Shown here piece after piece: positions 54,176 to 64,000 of a stretch of 64,000 bases of DNA. This stretch comes from Bifidobacteriaceae bacterium. GTDB taxonomy: Bacteria > Actinomycetota > Actinomycetes > Actinomycetales > Bifidobacteriaceae. The notes beneath the pieces were generated by a model. That model searched no databases. It was not told where the DNA came from and saw only the letters and a list, made by a program, of their open reading frames with translations. Each line of letters begins with the position of its first letter. The first letter of the stretch is position 1. The translations under genes and the position numbers were made by a program. The stretch covers positions 310,001 through 374,000 of the forward strand of contig JALCQD010000003.1 of assembly GCA_022651005.1 (NCBI GenBank), given 5' to 3'.

Positions 54176-55258
54176 ATGGTAAGTATTCGCGACGTAGCGA
54201 AGGTTGCCGGTGTTTCGCACCAAACCGTCTCCAATGTTCTCAATACTCCAGAAATCGTATCTGAGGCCACTCGCGAGCGGATCAATAAGGCTATCAAACT
54301 GCTGGGGTACAAGCCCAACGCGGCTGCCCGCCGTCTGCGGTCGGGGCATTCCGACGTCATCGCGCTCGGAATTGCGCCGGGCTCAGATCATGCGCCGTCA
54401 CCAATTTTCGATTCCTTCATGCACCAGCTCGCCTCTGCGGCGGGTGCAGATGGCAAAAAGGTCATGCTGTATGCAAAAACAGACCAGGAGCACGACGTGG
54501 CGCTCTTCGAGAGTCTGCAGGAGCAGTCCGATGTGGACGCCATTGTGCTCAGCGGCCTTGACGACCACGACGCTCGGCCCCAGTGGTTGCTGGAACATCA
54601 GCAGCTGTTCGCGCTATTTGGCAGGCCGTGGGATTTGTCGCAGGAGCAGGCTGCCAGCATTCCGTGGGTGGACGTCGATGGCTTCTCGGGAGTCAAGGAG
54701 ATGACGGCCAGGTTGATTGCCGCCGGACGTACGCACATCGGCTACGTGGGCTGGGAAGTTAAGCCGGGCATTGCGTCCGACCGTTACGACGGTTGGCATG
54801 CGGCACTCGTCGAGGCGGGACTTGACTATGCCGCCAATGAGCGAGAGCTTGCCACATGGACCGAGACGGTGGAAGAAGAGCTGGGCGCGGGCCTCGATGC
54901 CACGGCTGCGCTGTACGAGCGCCATCCGGATCTCGACGCCATTGTGTGCCCCTCCGACAACATCGCCGTGGGTGCGTTGCTGGCCAGCAGCCGCCTCACG
55001 AAGCACATGGTGGTGGATGACGAGCCTGGTGACGTGATTGCCGACCGACCCATCATTGTGACAGGCTTCGATAACTCTCGTCTGGCGCGTTCCTTCGCGT
55101 TCCCGTCGGTGTCTCAGCCGCTGGACCGTGTGGCGGTCGAGCTCGTGCGCATGATTCGCGAGATTCTTCAGGGCGTGAAAGTGGCGAACGAGCCGCGGTG
55201 GCACCGACTGCTTAAGCCGACGGTCGTGTGGCGTGATACGCCTGGTTCGCGGGACTAA
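54176..55258 (+). CDS. LacI family transcriptional regulator
   Basis: A 360-residue protein. The N-terminal helix-turn-helix (VSIRDVAKVAGVSHQTVSNV) and hinge (AARRLRSGHS) are followed by a sugar-binding-type effector domain with VDAIVLSGLDDHDARP, IPWVDVDGFSGVKEM, HIGYVGWEVKP, DAIVCPSDNIAVGALL and ITGFDNSRLARSF. Its target is unknown: the genes on either side (sortase, dcd) are not obvious sugar genes. An inverted repeat 27-52 nt upstream may be its own operator. ATG at 54176 follows GGAAGG. Confidence 0.85.
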   Translation: MVSIRDVAKVAGVSHQTVSNVLNTPEIVSEATRERINKAIKLLGYKPNAAARRLRSGHSDVIALGIAPGSDHAPSPIFDSFMHQLASAAGADGKKVMLYAKTDQEHDVALFESLQEQSDVDAIVLSGLDDHDARPQWLLEHQQLFALFGRPWDLSQEQAASIPWVDVDGFSGVKEMTARLIAAGRTHIGYVGWEVKPGIASDRYDGWHAALVEAGLDYAANERELATWTETVEEELGAGLDATAALYERHPDLDAIVCPSDNIAVGALLASSRLTKHMVVDDEPGDVIADRPIIVTGFDNSRLARSFAFPSVSQPLDRVAVELVRMIREILQGVKVANEPRWHRLLKPTVVWRDTPGSRD

Positions 55259-55284
55259 AGAGCGCAGGCTACAGACAGTGCCAA

Positions 55285-55866
55285 TCAGTCGTTGATGTCG
55301 GCCTTATAGAAGTTGATGTACGAGCGGCTCGGCGTCGGTCCGCGCTGCCCCTGATAATGCGATCCCGTTCCCTTGGAACCGTAAGGATGCTCGGCGGGGG
55401 AGGAGAGCTGGAAGAAGCACATCTGGCCAATCTTCATGCCGGGCCACAGCTTAACGGGCAGCGTGCTCACATTCGATAGTTCCAGCGTGATGTGCCCCTC
55501 GAAACCGGGGTCGATGAATCCGGCGGTGGAGTGCGTGAGAATCCCCAGGCGGCCCAGTGAGCTCTTGCCCTCGAGACGTGCGGCAACGGAACTTGCGAGC
55601 TTCACGTATTCCCATGTGGAGCCGAGCACGAACTCGCCGGGATGCAGAATCCACGGTTCATCAGGCCCCACCTCAAAGCGCTCGGTGAGATCGCCCTGGT
55701 CTTCGGCAGGGTCCACGTACGTGTACTCGTGGTTGTTGAAGAGGCGGAAGAAGCGGTCGAGCCGCACGTCCACGGACGCGGGCTGCACCATCTCAGGTGT
55801 GTAGGGATTCAGGCTCACCTCACCGGAGTCGATGGCAGCGCGGATATCGCGATCGCTCAGCAGCAT
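55285..55866 (-). CDS. dcd: dCTP deaminase
   Basis: A 193-residue trimeric dUTPase-fold enzyme, the normal length. Conserved blocks are [31 protein letters not shown], the substrate region [20 protein letters not shown] (Arg, Ser-Ser and catalytic Glu-type chemistry), [16 protein letters not shown] and [10 protein letters not shown]. It deaminates dCTP; some actinobacterial members also hydrolyse the product to dUMP, and which applies here cannot be told. ATG at 55866 has AAGGAG upstream, and TTGACA lies further up on the minus strand. It stands alone between a convergent LacI gene and a divergent esterase gene. Confidence 0.93.
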   Translation of the reverse strand: MLLSDRDIRAAIDSGEVSLNPYTPEMVQPASVDVRLDRFFRLFNNHEYTYVDPAEDQGDLTERFEVGPDEPWILHPGEFVLGSTWEYVKLASSVAARLEGKSSLGRLGILTHSTAGFIDPGFEGHITLELSNVSTLPVKLWPGMKIGQMCFFQLSSPAEHPYGSKGTGSHYQGQRGPTPSRSYINFYKADIND

Positions 55867-55985
55867 AATTCTCCTTGGATTGTGTCAACGCCTTACTGCC
55901 TTCCCATCATAGAGGAGGAAGAACATAACCCCGTGGACTTGGCGGCATCGTGTTCGCTCTTTGCGTTGCCGGTGCCAAAAGCCGA

Positions 55986-55991
55986 TACAGT
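55986..55991 (+). promoter_or_regulatory. -10 element for the leaderless esterase gene
   Basis: TACAGT followed by exactly 7 nt and the ATG at 55999, without a ribosome site. Confidence 0.5.
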
Positions 55992-55998
55992 GGAAATC

Positions 55999-56709
55999 AT
56001 GACGAGCGAAGCACACGCACGCAAATTACGCATTTCCACAGTGGAGTGGTCGGCCAACGGCGGTTCGATGAATCCGAACCGGCCGCTGTTCATTGGCCTG
56101 CACGGATGGGGTTCGGACGAGGCGGATTTTGCGGATCTCCTGCAAGTGATTGCCCCTTACAACGACTACGCAGCGCTGCGGGCACCCATTCCGCTGTCTG
56201 ACATCTATCCGGAGATGACGGAAGGCCAAACGGGGTTCTCGTGGCTCACGCAGATGATGCCAGAAGGTGACCAGCTGGATCGCGAGGCCTTTGCGGGCGC
56301 TGTTGCTATCAACGAATGGGTCGCGGCGAACGTTCCCGCCAGTCGTGACGTGATTCCTTTGGGCTTCTCCCAGGGCGGCCTCATGGTGACGCAACTGCTG
56401 CGCACCAATCCTGAGCGGTACCGTGCGGGGGTTGTGCTGTCTGGCTTCCACGCGCCGGGCAATCTGCCCGAGACGTGCCCTGCCGAAAATCGCGTCGGCG
56501 ACATGGAAATCCCTGTATTCTTTGGCTTCGGCGAGGCGGATCAAGTGGTGCCGCGCTACGAGCTCCTGGCCACGAGCGCGTGGCTCGAGGAGCATACCTA
56601 CCTCAAGCAGAAGAGCTATGCCGGCTTGGGGCATGGGGTGTTCTATCAGGAACTGGACGACTTACGCCTCTGGCTCTCCGACATGAACATCACCAGCGGG
56701 CTCATGTGA
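55999..56709 (+). CDS. Alpha/beta hydrolase, phospholipase/carboxylesterase type
   Basis: A 236-residue cytoplasmic esterase. The fold starts with RPLFIGLHGWGSDEADF. The nucleophile elbow is IPLGFSQGGLMVTQLL (GFSQGG, Ser near 128). The acid is in FFGFGEADQVVPRYE and the His in YAGLGHGVFYQE, in the order of the YpfH/acyl-protein thioesterase group. The natural substrate is unknown. The start at 55999 has a -10 element 7 nt upstream, so a longer frame from 55642 is rejected. The last 48 bp overlap the 3' end of the convergent TetR gene. Confidence 0.85.
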   Translation: MTSEAHARKLRISTVEWSANGGSMNPNRPLFIGLHGWGSDEADFADLLQVIAPYNDYAALRAPIPLSDIYPEMTEGQTGFSWLTQMMPEGDQLDREAFAGAVAINEWVAANVPASRDVIPLGFSQGGLMVTQLLRTNPERYRAGVVLSGFHAPGNLPETCPAENRVGDMEIPVFFGFGEADQVVPRYELLATSAWLEEHTYLKQKSYAGLGHGVFYQELDDLRLWLSDMNITSGLM

Positions 56710-57402
56710 AGTTGAGGCCGGCGCCGGGGCGGAATCCTTCGCCTTCTCAGCCTCTTTGCGGCGGCGGTTGCGCGCAGCCTCGGACTCGAAGCGCAACTCA
56801 GGCTTCGCGTCCATGCGGCTGAGGCCGTTCCAGGCGAGGTTCACGATGTAGGCGGCGAGCTGCTCCTTGCTCACCCTGCCGCGATCGGCCCAGTACTGAC
56901 CGGTGAAAACGGTCATGCCGACAAGCATCTGCGCGTAGTACGGCGCGCCCTTCACCGGAATCTTGTGTCGCTTGAAGGTGTCGGAGAGCAGATCTTCCAC
57001 GCGTGTGCTCACGTCGCCAAGGAGGGAGCTGAAGGAACCGGTGGGATCGGTGGACGGCGAATCGCGCACGAGCACCCTGAAGCCCTCCGCGTTCTCCTCT
57101 ATATAGGTGAGCAGTGCGAGGGCGGCCTTCTCCACAATCTGGCGGGGATGGTCGTCTGGGGTGTCGAGCGTGGCGATGAGCGCGTTGGTGAGCGACTGCA
57201 TTTCGCGATCCACGATGACGGCGTAGAGGCCTTCCTTTCCGCCGAAGTGCTCATAGACGATGGGTTTGCTGACGTTTGCGCGCGCCGCGATCTCCTCGAC
57301 GCTGACTGCCTCAAACCCCTCGTCCGCAAAAAGCGTGCGTCCCACCTCGATGAGTTGTGCGCGTCTTTCCGCAGACGTCATGCGTGCCGATTTACGTGCC
57401 AT
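56662..57402 (-). CDS. TetR/AcrR family transcriptional regulator
   Basis: A 246-residue repressor-type protein. DNA-binding domain at about 8-60 (RRAQLIEVGRTLFADEGFEA, then ARANVSKPIVYEHFGGKEGLY). A helical ligand domain follows to about 200, then a charged, Ala/Glu/Pro-rich C-terminal tail of about 40 residues. The effector and targets are unknown. The start at 57402 (MARKSARMTSAERR) fits the family better than the in-frame 57456. The tail overlaps the esterase gene tail-to-tail by 48 bp, so part of both C-termini is encoded on opposite strands. Confidence 0.87.
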   Translation of the reverse strand: MARKSARMTSAERRAQLIEVGRTLFADEGFEAVSVEEIAARANVSKPIVYEHFGGKEGLYAVIVDREMQSLTNALIATLDTPDDHPRQIVEKAALALLTYIEENAEGFRVLVRDSPSTDPTGSFSSLLGDVSTRVEDLLSDTFKRHKIPVKGAPYYAQMLVGMTVFTGQYWADRGRVSKEQLAAYIVNLAWNGLSRMDAKPELRFESEAARNRRRKEAEKAKDSAPAPASTSHEPAGDVHVGEPEA

Positions 57403-57525
57403 ACTTCCAAGTCTCTCACCTTTTCTCGCCGAAGAAATTCCTCGAACGGCCGACATGGGCGGGAATCGTGCGGCATTTGCGCGGGTTACATACTTTGAAC
57501 CCTTACTTATGGCAATATTTGAGAT

Positions 57526-58191
57526 GTGTGGATTGCTTTCGTTATTTGGTTCCTCGTTCTCATCGTCGTTGCCGCGGCGGTGCTATTTCTTGCGCGCGCT
57601 GAGTCGCATCGCGACGCGTTCTCCGCAAGCATCCCCGACGGCGAGGAATATGACGCTCGCCGTGCGTTGGAAGAGGAGCGTAAGCGAGGAACGGGCCGCA
57701 TCGTGGCCCCCGGAATCGTGATTGCGCCGACCAGCAAGGTCGAGCCTGGCGTTACGGCCATCGCCGATTCGGACGACGGCGACGGACTTGGCGATCCGAT
57801 CGTTGCCACCAGTTCGAAGGTCGTTGAGGTCCAAGGCATTCTCGGGCCGCGCAAGCCGGTTGCGGCACAGCCACAGCAAGTGCAGAAAACACCTGAAACG
57901 TCTCACACGCAGATTCATTCGGATCAGCCTCGTTCGGCAGCAGTGTCCAATCTGCAGGGGATGCCGTTGCCACCCCGCGAGGATTCCGAGGCGCGCGCCA
58001 TGGACGACGCCGAACAACGTGACGAGCAGCTCAGGCTCGAGGCCGCGGCGGCACAGACGGCTCAGAAGCTCCGTGAACAGCAAGCGGCACGAACTTCCAG
58101 CACAGATCTGAAGGCCGAGCAAAAGCCGGGATCCTCTTCACTCGCCAATCTTGTGTCAAAGACCGAAGCCAAAGAGGCCGAGGAAGACTGA
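57526..58191 (+). CDS. Membrane-anchored protein of unknown function
   Basis: A 221-residue protein. One N-terminal membrane helix (residues 2-24, WIAFVIWFLVLIVVAAAVLF) is followed by a long polar region with no recognised domain. Residues 25-60 are charged, 65-105 resemble a short beta-rich stretch (APTSKVEPGVTAIADSDDGD), and 150-215 are Gln/Glu/Ala-rich, possibly helical or coiled (EQRDEQLRLEAAAAQTAQKL). Start: GTG at 57526; no good ribosome site is present. It lies 106 bp before ftsY on the same strand, which suggests but does not prove a link with membrane targeting. Confidence 0.65.
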   Translation: MWIAFVIWFLVLIVVAAAVLFLARAESHRDAFSASIPDGEEYDARRALEEERKRGTGRIVAPGIVIAPTSKVEPGVTAIADSDDGDGLGDPIVATSSKVVEVQGILGPRKPVAAQPQQVQKTPETSHTQIHSDQPRSAAVSNLQGMPLPPREDSEARAMDDAEQRDEQLRLEAAAAQTAQKLREQQAARTSSTDLKAEQKPGSSSLANLVSKTEAKEAEED

Positions 58192-58284
58192 TAGCGGCGG
58201 TAATTTTGCGGTAGTCTCCGCCATCTCATCCTCGTCGCACAGCTGAATCGGAACAATTCAGCGCTATGTGTCCCTCGAATTTTC

Positions 58285-58290
58285 TAGGCT
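58285..58290 (+). promoter_or_regulatory. -10 element for leaderless ftsY
   Basis: TAGGCT followed by exactly 7 nt and the ATG at 58298, without a ribosome site. Confidence 0.5.
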
Positions 58291-58297
58291 TATACGC

Positions 58298-59572
58298 ATG
58301 ACGACGTTTCAATTGACACTTCTTATCTGCATCATTGCAGTGGTCGTAATCGCGGCCATCATCGTTGCCGTGGTGCGCTCGCGCAAGAAATCGGCGCATT
58401 CCGAGCAGCAGACCTCGCACACGGCGGCCTCCCCGGACGCGGCAGCATCTGCCGGCACCGGTACTGCCACAACTTCCACGGCTTCTGCGGCTCCTGAGGC
58501 GTCTACGGCGTCCGCTCAAGAACCCGCTTCTGCTTCTACACAGTCCGCCTCCGGCCTCGAGACTGCTGCGCCCACAGCTCCGTCCCCCGAAAGCCCCGAA
58601 TCAAGCTTGTCGCGCCTGGTGCGTCTGCGCTCGCGCCTGTCGGGATCGGGCAATCCCTTCGGCAAGGCGCTCTTCTCGATTCTTTCGCGCGACAATCTGA
58701 GCGAGGCAGATTGGGAAGACGTCGAAGACACCCTGCTGCTGGCCGACGTCGGTGCAGATGCCAGCGAGCAGATCGTGGACTCATTGCGCTCGGATGCGCG
58801 CATCACCGGCGAAAAGGACCCCAAGGCCATCCGTGAGCTGCTGCGCGAACGCCTCCTCGTGGCGGTGGGAACAGACATGGACCGCTCGCTGGCCGTCACA
58901 CGTCCGCGCGACGTCGACACCGCGAATACCGATACCCTCGTTCCCGGCGTCGCAACGCATCGCGAACCGTCTGTCATCATCATGGTGGGCGTCAACGGAA
59001 CCGGCAAAACCACCACCGCGGGCAAGCTGGGACGCCTGCTGGTGGCAGACGGCAAGAAGGTCATCATGGGCGCTGCGGACACGTTCCGCGCAGCCGCCGC
59101 TGGCCAGCTGGAAACATGGGGCAAGCGCGTGGGCATTGAGGTTGTGCGCTCCGATCACGACGGCGCCGACCCCGCTTCCGTCGCCTTTGACGCGGCAGAG
59201 CGCGCAAAGAGCGAAAAAGCGGATGCTCTGATCATCGACACCGCGGGCCGTCTTCAGAACAAGGCGAACCTCATGGACGAGCTCGGCAAGATTCGCCGCG
59301 TCATCGAAAAAACGCTTCCTGTGGACGAGGTGCTGCTCGTGCTCGACGCCACCACGGGCCAAAACGGAATGTCGCAAGCGCGCGTGTTCGCACAGGCGAT
59401 CGGCATCACAGGCGTGGTGCTCACCAAGCTGGACGGCTCCGCTAAGGGCGGCATCGTCATCGCTGTGCAGCGCGAGCTGGGCGTGCCGGTGAAGCTCGTG
59501 GGACTGGGCGAAGGCCCGGACGATCTCGCGGTGTTCGATCCGGCGTCGTTCGTCGACGGCATTCTCGGCTGA
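58298..59572 (+). CDS. ftsY: Signal recognition particle receptor FtsY
   Basis: A 424-residue SRP GTPase. An N-terminal membrane helix (FQLTLLICIIAVVVIAAIIV), unusual in enterobacteria but common in actinobacteria, is followed by an Ala/Ser/Thr/Pro-rich linker to about 110. Then come the helical N domain and the G domain: G1 GVNGTGKTTTAGKLG near 230, insertion box AADTFRAAAAGQLETW, G3 IIDTAGRLQNK, and G4 TKLDGSAKGG. It docks ribosome-SRP complexes at the membrane for co-translational insertion. ATG at 58298 is chosen over 58268 because the -10 element lies 7 nt upstream. Confidence 0.96.
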   Translation: MTTFQLTLLICIIAVVVIAAIIVAVVRSRKKSAHSEQQTSHTAASPDAAASAGTGTATTSTASAAPEASTASAQEPASASTQSASGLETAAPTAPSPESPESSLSRLVRLRSRLSGSGNPFGKALFSILSRDNLSEADWEDVEDTLLLADVGADASEQIVDSLRSDARITGEKDPKAIRELLRERLLVAVGTDMDRSLAVTRPRDVDTANTDTLVPGVATHREPSVIIMVGVNGTGKTTTAGKLGRLLVADGKKVIMGAADTFRAAAAGQLETWGKRVGIEVVRSDHDGADPASVAFDAAERAKSEKADALIIDTAGRLQNKANLMDELGKIRRVIEKTLPVDEVLLVLDATTGQNGMSQARVFAQAIGITGVVLTKLDGSAKGGIVIAVQRELGVPVKLVGLGEGPDDLAVFDPASFVDGILG

Positions 59573-59666
59573 GGCGAATTTCATTCATTTGTAACACAGG
59601 CAACGCAGTACGGTAATCCCTGTCGACTTGGATAGAGGCATTATCACCCATCAGGAAGGGATGCGC

Positions 59667-61293
<1,627 letters not shown>

Positions 61294-61408
61294 GTTCGAC
61301 TGGGTCTATCTAGTCCATCTAGTTTTAGGTGCTAAATTCCTTCCCTCTCTGTATGCGTCCTCTGTGCGCGTCTGAAAGGGAAGGGCAGAGCAATCAATCG
61401 AGGCAGTC

Positions 61409-63388
61409 GTGCCAGGCACAGTGCATGCATCACATATTCCAGTGGAAGTGGCGTCTCTCAAGGAGCGTCTCGCGGCAGTTGATGCGGCGGATACAGTTGG
61501 CTCAGCGAAGATTGCAGACGCGGCCGGCGCGGTGCCCGCCGTTAAAAATCCGGCCGGTTCTACGCCCGTTCTGTATCGACATGGTTCGGAGAAACGTGCT
61601 GCGCGCACGAGAATCGTCATGCACGCGTTGCGCGCGCTGTGGGATCAGGCGGTAACCGCAGACGATTCCACTCCGGCAGACCATCAGTCCTCGCCATCTC
61701 ACCCCGCGGGCATCGCCCTCGCCGCTGTCGGCAGCCTCTCGCGCGGCCAGTTCGGCCCGCATTCCGATCTCGACCTCGTCCTCATCTACGACGACCGCGT
61801 GGTCTCTACAGCCGCCGTGACCGCGCTCGCCGCCAAGCTCTGGTACCCGTTATGGGACGCGGGTCTCTCCCTCGATTACTCGGTGCGCTCCATCAAGCAG
61901 TGCGAAGCCGTCACGGATGCGGATATTCCCGCCGCAATCGGCTGGCTGAGCGTCACGGCCATCGCGGGCGATACTGCCGTCGTCGATCGCACCGCAGCCG
62001 CAATCGTGGCCCGATGGCGCAAGGCCGCTCGCAAGCGCATTGACGAACTTGAAACGTCCGCCTCGTCGCGTGCCGACGAGTTCGGCTCTCTGCCGTACGC
62101 CAGCCAGCCCCACCTGAAGGAGGCACGCGGCGGGCTGCGCGATGCAAATCTCGTCCTCGCCCTCGCTGCGTCATGGCTCGCCGATCGACCCCACGGCGAC
62201 TTCGACCAAGCGGTGGAGCGCCTGCTTGATGTGCGCGACTGCCTCCAGCTCGCCTCCGCCAAGGAAAGCGACGTTCTACTCGCGCAATATCAACCTCGGG
62301 TGGCGGCATTGCTCGGACTCTCCGATCCCACACTCGAGCCGGAGTCTCGTGATCGCGAGGCGGCAGCGGACCTGCAGGCGCTCATCGCGCGGTTGGGTCG
62401 GCGGATTGCCTACTCGCTGGACTCCACGTTGAGTCGCGCCGAGCACTCGCTCATTCACGAGCGCCATGCCACGCGGTTCGCGGTCATGGCTCGAATGGCA
62501 CGCATTCCTGGGATGTCCCGCGCGCGCGGAGCGCACATGGGCGAACGTCCGCGGCTGGAGCCGATCACGGAGGGCGTTTCGGTGTACGAGGGCCAGGCGG
62601 TGCTCGATACGCGTGCCGATGTGGTGAATGACCGTGCACTACCTCTGAGAGTGGCGGCCGCCGCTGCCGAGCGCGGCATGCACATCGCTCCCATCACCGT
62701 CAGCTCGCTGGCCGCCTGCCCCGTTGACGACGTCACGTGGAGTGAGCAGTCGCGCGAGCTGTTTGTCCGGCTGCTGCAAGCCGGCCCGGCGCTGCTTCCT
62801 GTGTGGGAGGAGCTTGACATGGCGCGTGTGCCAAGCCGCCTCATTCCCGAGTGGGACGCTGTGCGCAACCGCCCCGCGCTTTCCAGCGTGCACCGCTTCA
62901 CCGTGGATCGGCACATGGTGGAGGTGGCCTCGAGGCTTCCGAAGCGCTCGCCGCTCGGAGACGCTTACACGCCCTCGCAGCTGTCGGTTCTGTTCCTCGC
63001 GGGGATTTTCCACGATATAGGAAAGCGCCGGGGCATTGCCGATCACAGCGCGGAGGGCGCGCGGCAAGCCACCGCGATTTTGTATCGCATGGGATATCCC
63101 GTGGAGGTGATCGCGCAGGCCTCGTTGCTGATCCGCGAGCACTTGACGTTGGCGGATTTTGCGCAGCGGCGCGATCCCACCGACCACAGCGCGTGGGCCG
63201 AACTGTCTGACCGACTCGGCGGGAATCCGATTCTGCTCGACATGCTCTTTGACATCACGCGAGCGGATGCGTCGTCGCTGGGCGCTACCTCCGGGGAACT
63301 GGCGAGTAAGAAGCTCGGGTGGTCGTCGTGGCGGGAGCGTCTCGTGACGCAGATGTACCGCGCCACGCGTTCGTGGATGGCGCGGTAG
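61409..63388 (+). CDS. glnD: PII nucleotidyltransferase (GlnD), short form without ACT domains
   Basis: A 659-residue protein. The nucleotidyltransferase domain has AAVGSLSRGQFGPHSDLDLVLIYD near residue 110, followed by the GlnD linker domain (LKEARGGLRDANLVLALAAS). The HD hydrolase domain lies near 500-560 (HRFTVDRHMVEVASRL, FLAGIFHDIGKRRGIADHSAEGA). It would modify and demodify the PII T-loop tyrosine (uridylylation, or adenylylation as in other actinobacteria). The protein stops about 60 residues after the HD core, and no C-terminal ACT repeats are visible; E. coli GlnD has about 890 residues with two. The start is GTG at 61409 behind CGAGG. The first ~75 residues are poorly conserved. Confidence 0.88.
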   Translation: MPGTVHASHIPVEVASLKERLAAVDAADTVGSAKIADAAGAVPAVKNPAGSTPVLYRHGSEKRAARTRIVMHALRALWDQAVTADDSTPADHQSSPSHPAGIALAAVGSLSRGQFGPHSDLDLVLIYDDRVVSTAAVTALAAKLWYPLWDAGLSLDYSVRSIKQCEAVTDADIPAAIGWLSVTAIAGDTAVVDRTAAAIVARWRKAARKRIDELETSASSRADEFGSLPYASQPHLKEARGGLRDANLVLALAASWLADRPHGDFDQAVERLLDVRDCLQLASAKESDVLLAQYQPRVAALLGLSDPTLEPESRDREAAADLQALIARLGRRIAYSLDSTLSRAEHSLIHERHATRFAVMARMARIPGMSRARGAHMGERPRLEPITEGVSVYEGQAVLDTRADVVNDRALPLRVAAAAAERGMHIAPITVSSLAACPVDDVTWSEQSRELFVRLLQAGPALLPVWEELDMARVPSRLIPEWDAVRNRPALSSVHRFTVDRHMVEVASRLPKRSPLGDAYTPSQLSVLFLAGIFHDIGKRRGIADHSAEGARQATAILYRMGYPVEVIAQASLLIREHLTLADFAQRRDPTDHSAWAELSDRLGGNPILLDMLFDITRADASSLGATSGELASKKLGWSSWRERLVTQMYRATRSWMAR

Positions 63389-63400
63389 CGCCGTTCGCGG

Positions 63401-64000
63401 TTACTTCGCCTTTCGCAGCCACGTATCGGAGCGCGCTCGCAGCCCGTTGGACACGGCGCGCGCTCCCATGAAAAACAGATTGAACACGAGCCACAGTGCG
63501 ATGACGAGGAAAGTGGGGTTGGAGGTGCCGCTCCCGAAGATGCTCGTGTCGCCAGTGGTTACCATGAGTCCCCCGAGCGCCAGCAGATACACGCCACTGC
63601 TGATGATGCTCGTGACGGCGAGGTAGCGGTAGTCTCCCGCGCCGATGAGCACGCCGTCGAGCGCCCACACCCAGCCTTGCATGGGGCAGAAAATGCCAAC
63701 CGCGATCATGCCCGCCACGATGAGGTGCTGAATCTCCGAGTTGGCGGTGAAGAGTCCGGGAGCGGCGAAGCTTACGGCAATGAGCGCCGCCCCCACTGCG
63801 ATTCCCATGATGGCTCCCGCTCGAGCCGAAATGCTCACCAGAGCGTGGATTTCCTCGGTTCCCGAGTGCTCACGGCGGCGGCGTCCAATGGCCTCGCCCA
63901 CTATTGATTGCCCTGCGATGCCGATGGCGTCAAGCATGTTGAGCGCCAGGTTCCACGTGGAATTGACGGCTTGGTAGCTCGCGAGCACGAGCGTGCCCAT
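63401..64000 (-). CDS. MATE family efflux transporter, C-terminal part (cut by window edge)
   Basis: The last ~199 residues of a multidrug/toxin or DinF-type MATE transporter. Visible are five or six membrane helices and the family stretch YQAVNSTWNLALNMLDAIGIAGQSIVGEAIGRRR. Gly-rich helices follow (SISARAGAIMGIAVGAALIA, GVYLLALGGLMVTTG). The reading frame is open to the right edge, so the true start lies beyond 64000; the apparent Met at the edge is internal. It is convergent with glnD, 12 bp apart. Confidence 0.85.
   Translation of the reverse strand: MGTLVLASYQAVNSTWNLALNMLDAIGIAGQSIVGEAIGRRRREHSGTEEIHALVSISARAGAIMGIAVGAALIAVSFAAPGLFTANSEIQHLIVAGMIAVGIFCPMQGWVWALDGVLIGAGDYRYLAVTSIISSGVYLLALGGLMVTTGDTSIFGSGTSNPTFLVIALWLVFNLFFMGARAVSNGLRARSDTWLRKAK

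Overview
The window reads as a chromosomal segment of a GC-rich actinobacterium, most likely of the Bifidobacteriaceae. This placement is an inference from gene families and order, not from a marker gene. Supporting signs are an FhaA-type DUF3662/FHA protein, a HspR-type HAIR operator before clpB, an ftsY-amtB-glnB-glnD-MATE run, sortase-dependent LPLTG pili, and several genes with an actinobacterial leaderless start (TANNNT, 7 nt, then RTG). I saw no tRNA, rRNA, CRISPR array or complete insertion sequence.

Bases 1-10.4 kb hold housekeeping genes: fhaA, a DUF4190 membrane protein, a P2A Ca2+-type ATPase, a lipoate-protein ligase with an extra N-terminal domain, an aquaglyceroporin, glutamyl-Q tRNA(Asp) synthetase, a YggS-type PLP protein and a fumarylacetoacetate-hydrolase-family enzyme. 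Bases 10.5-13.9 kb are a copper-resistance operon (copY-copA-copZ on the minus strand) with three cop boxes and a well-formed promoter.

Bases 13.9-32.9 kb form a pectin/galacturonate utilisation island. It has a complete isomerase pathway (uxaC, uxaB, uxaA, kdgK, eda), a LacI regulator, a GH43 enzyme and a sugar ABC transporter without an ATPase gene. It ends with a 1743-residue surface protein that joins a GH28 polygalacturonase to a pectin methylesterase and carries an LAATG sortase signal. The logic is: de-esterify and hydrolyse pectin at the wall, import the products, then convert galacturonate to pyruvate and glyceraldehyde-3-phosphate. A shared 15-bp motif (GCAAC-N3-TGGCAAC) lies before kdgK, uxaC and the transporter and probably marks the regulon.

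Bases 33-36.9 kb carry a small unknown gene, a repeat-rich spacer with a 32-bp inverted repeat, and clpB. Bases 37.5-53.9 kb are a pilus/adhesin island: an intact LPLTG pilin, a second pilin gene broken by two single-base frameshifts, two large VWA-domain LPLTG adhesins built from the same repeated modules, an orphan IS3 OrfA-like HTH gene between them, and a class C sortase.

Bases 54-64 kb return to core genes: a LacI regulator, dcd, an esterase overlapping tail-to-tail with a TetR regulator, a membrane-anchored unknown, ftsY, the nitrogen-control genes amtB-glnB-glnD, and the C-terminal part of a MATE transporter cut by the window edge.
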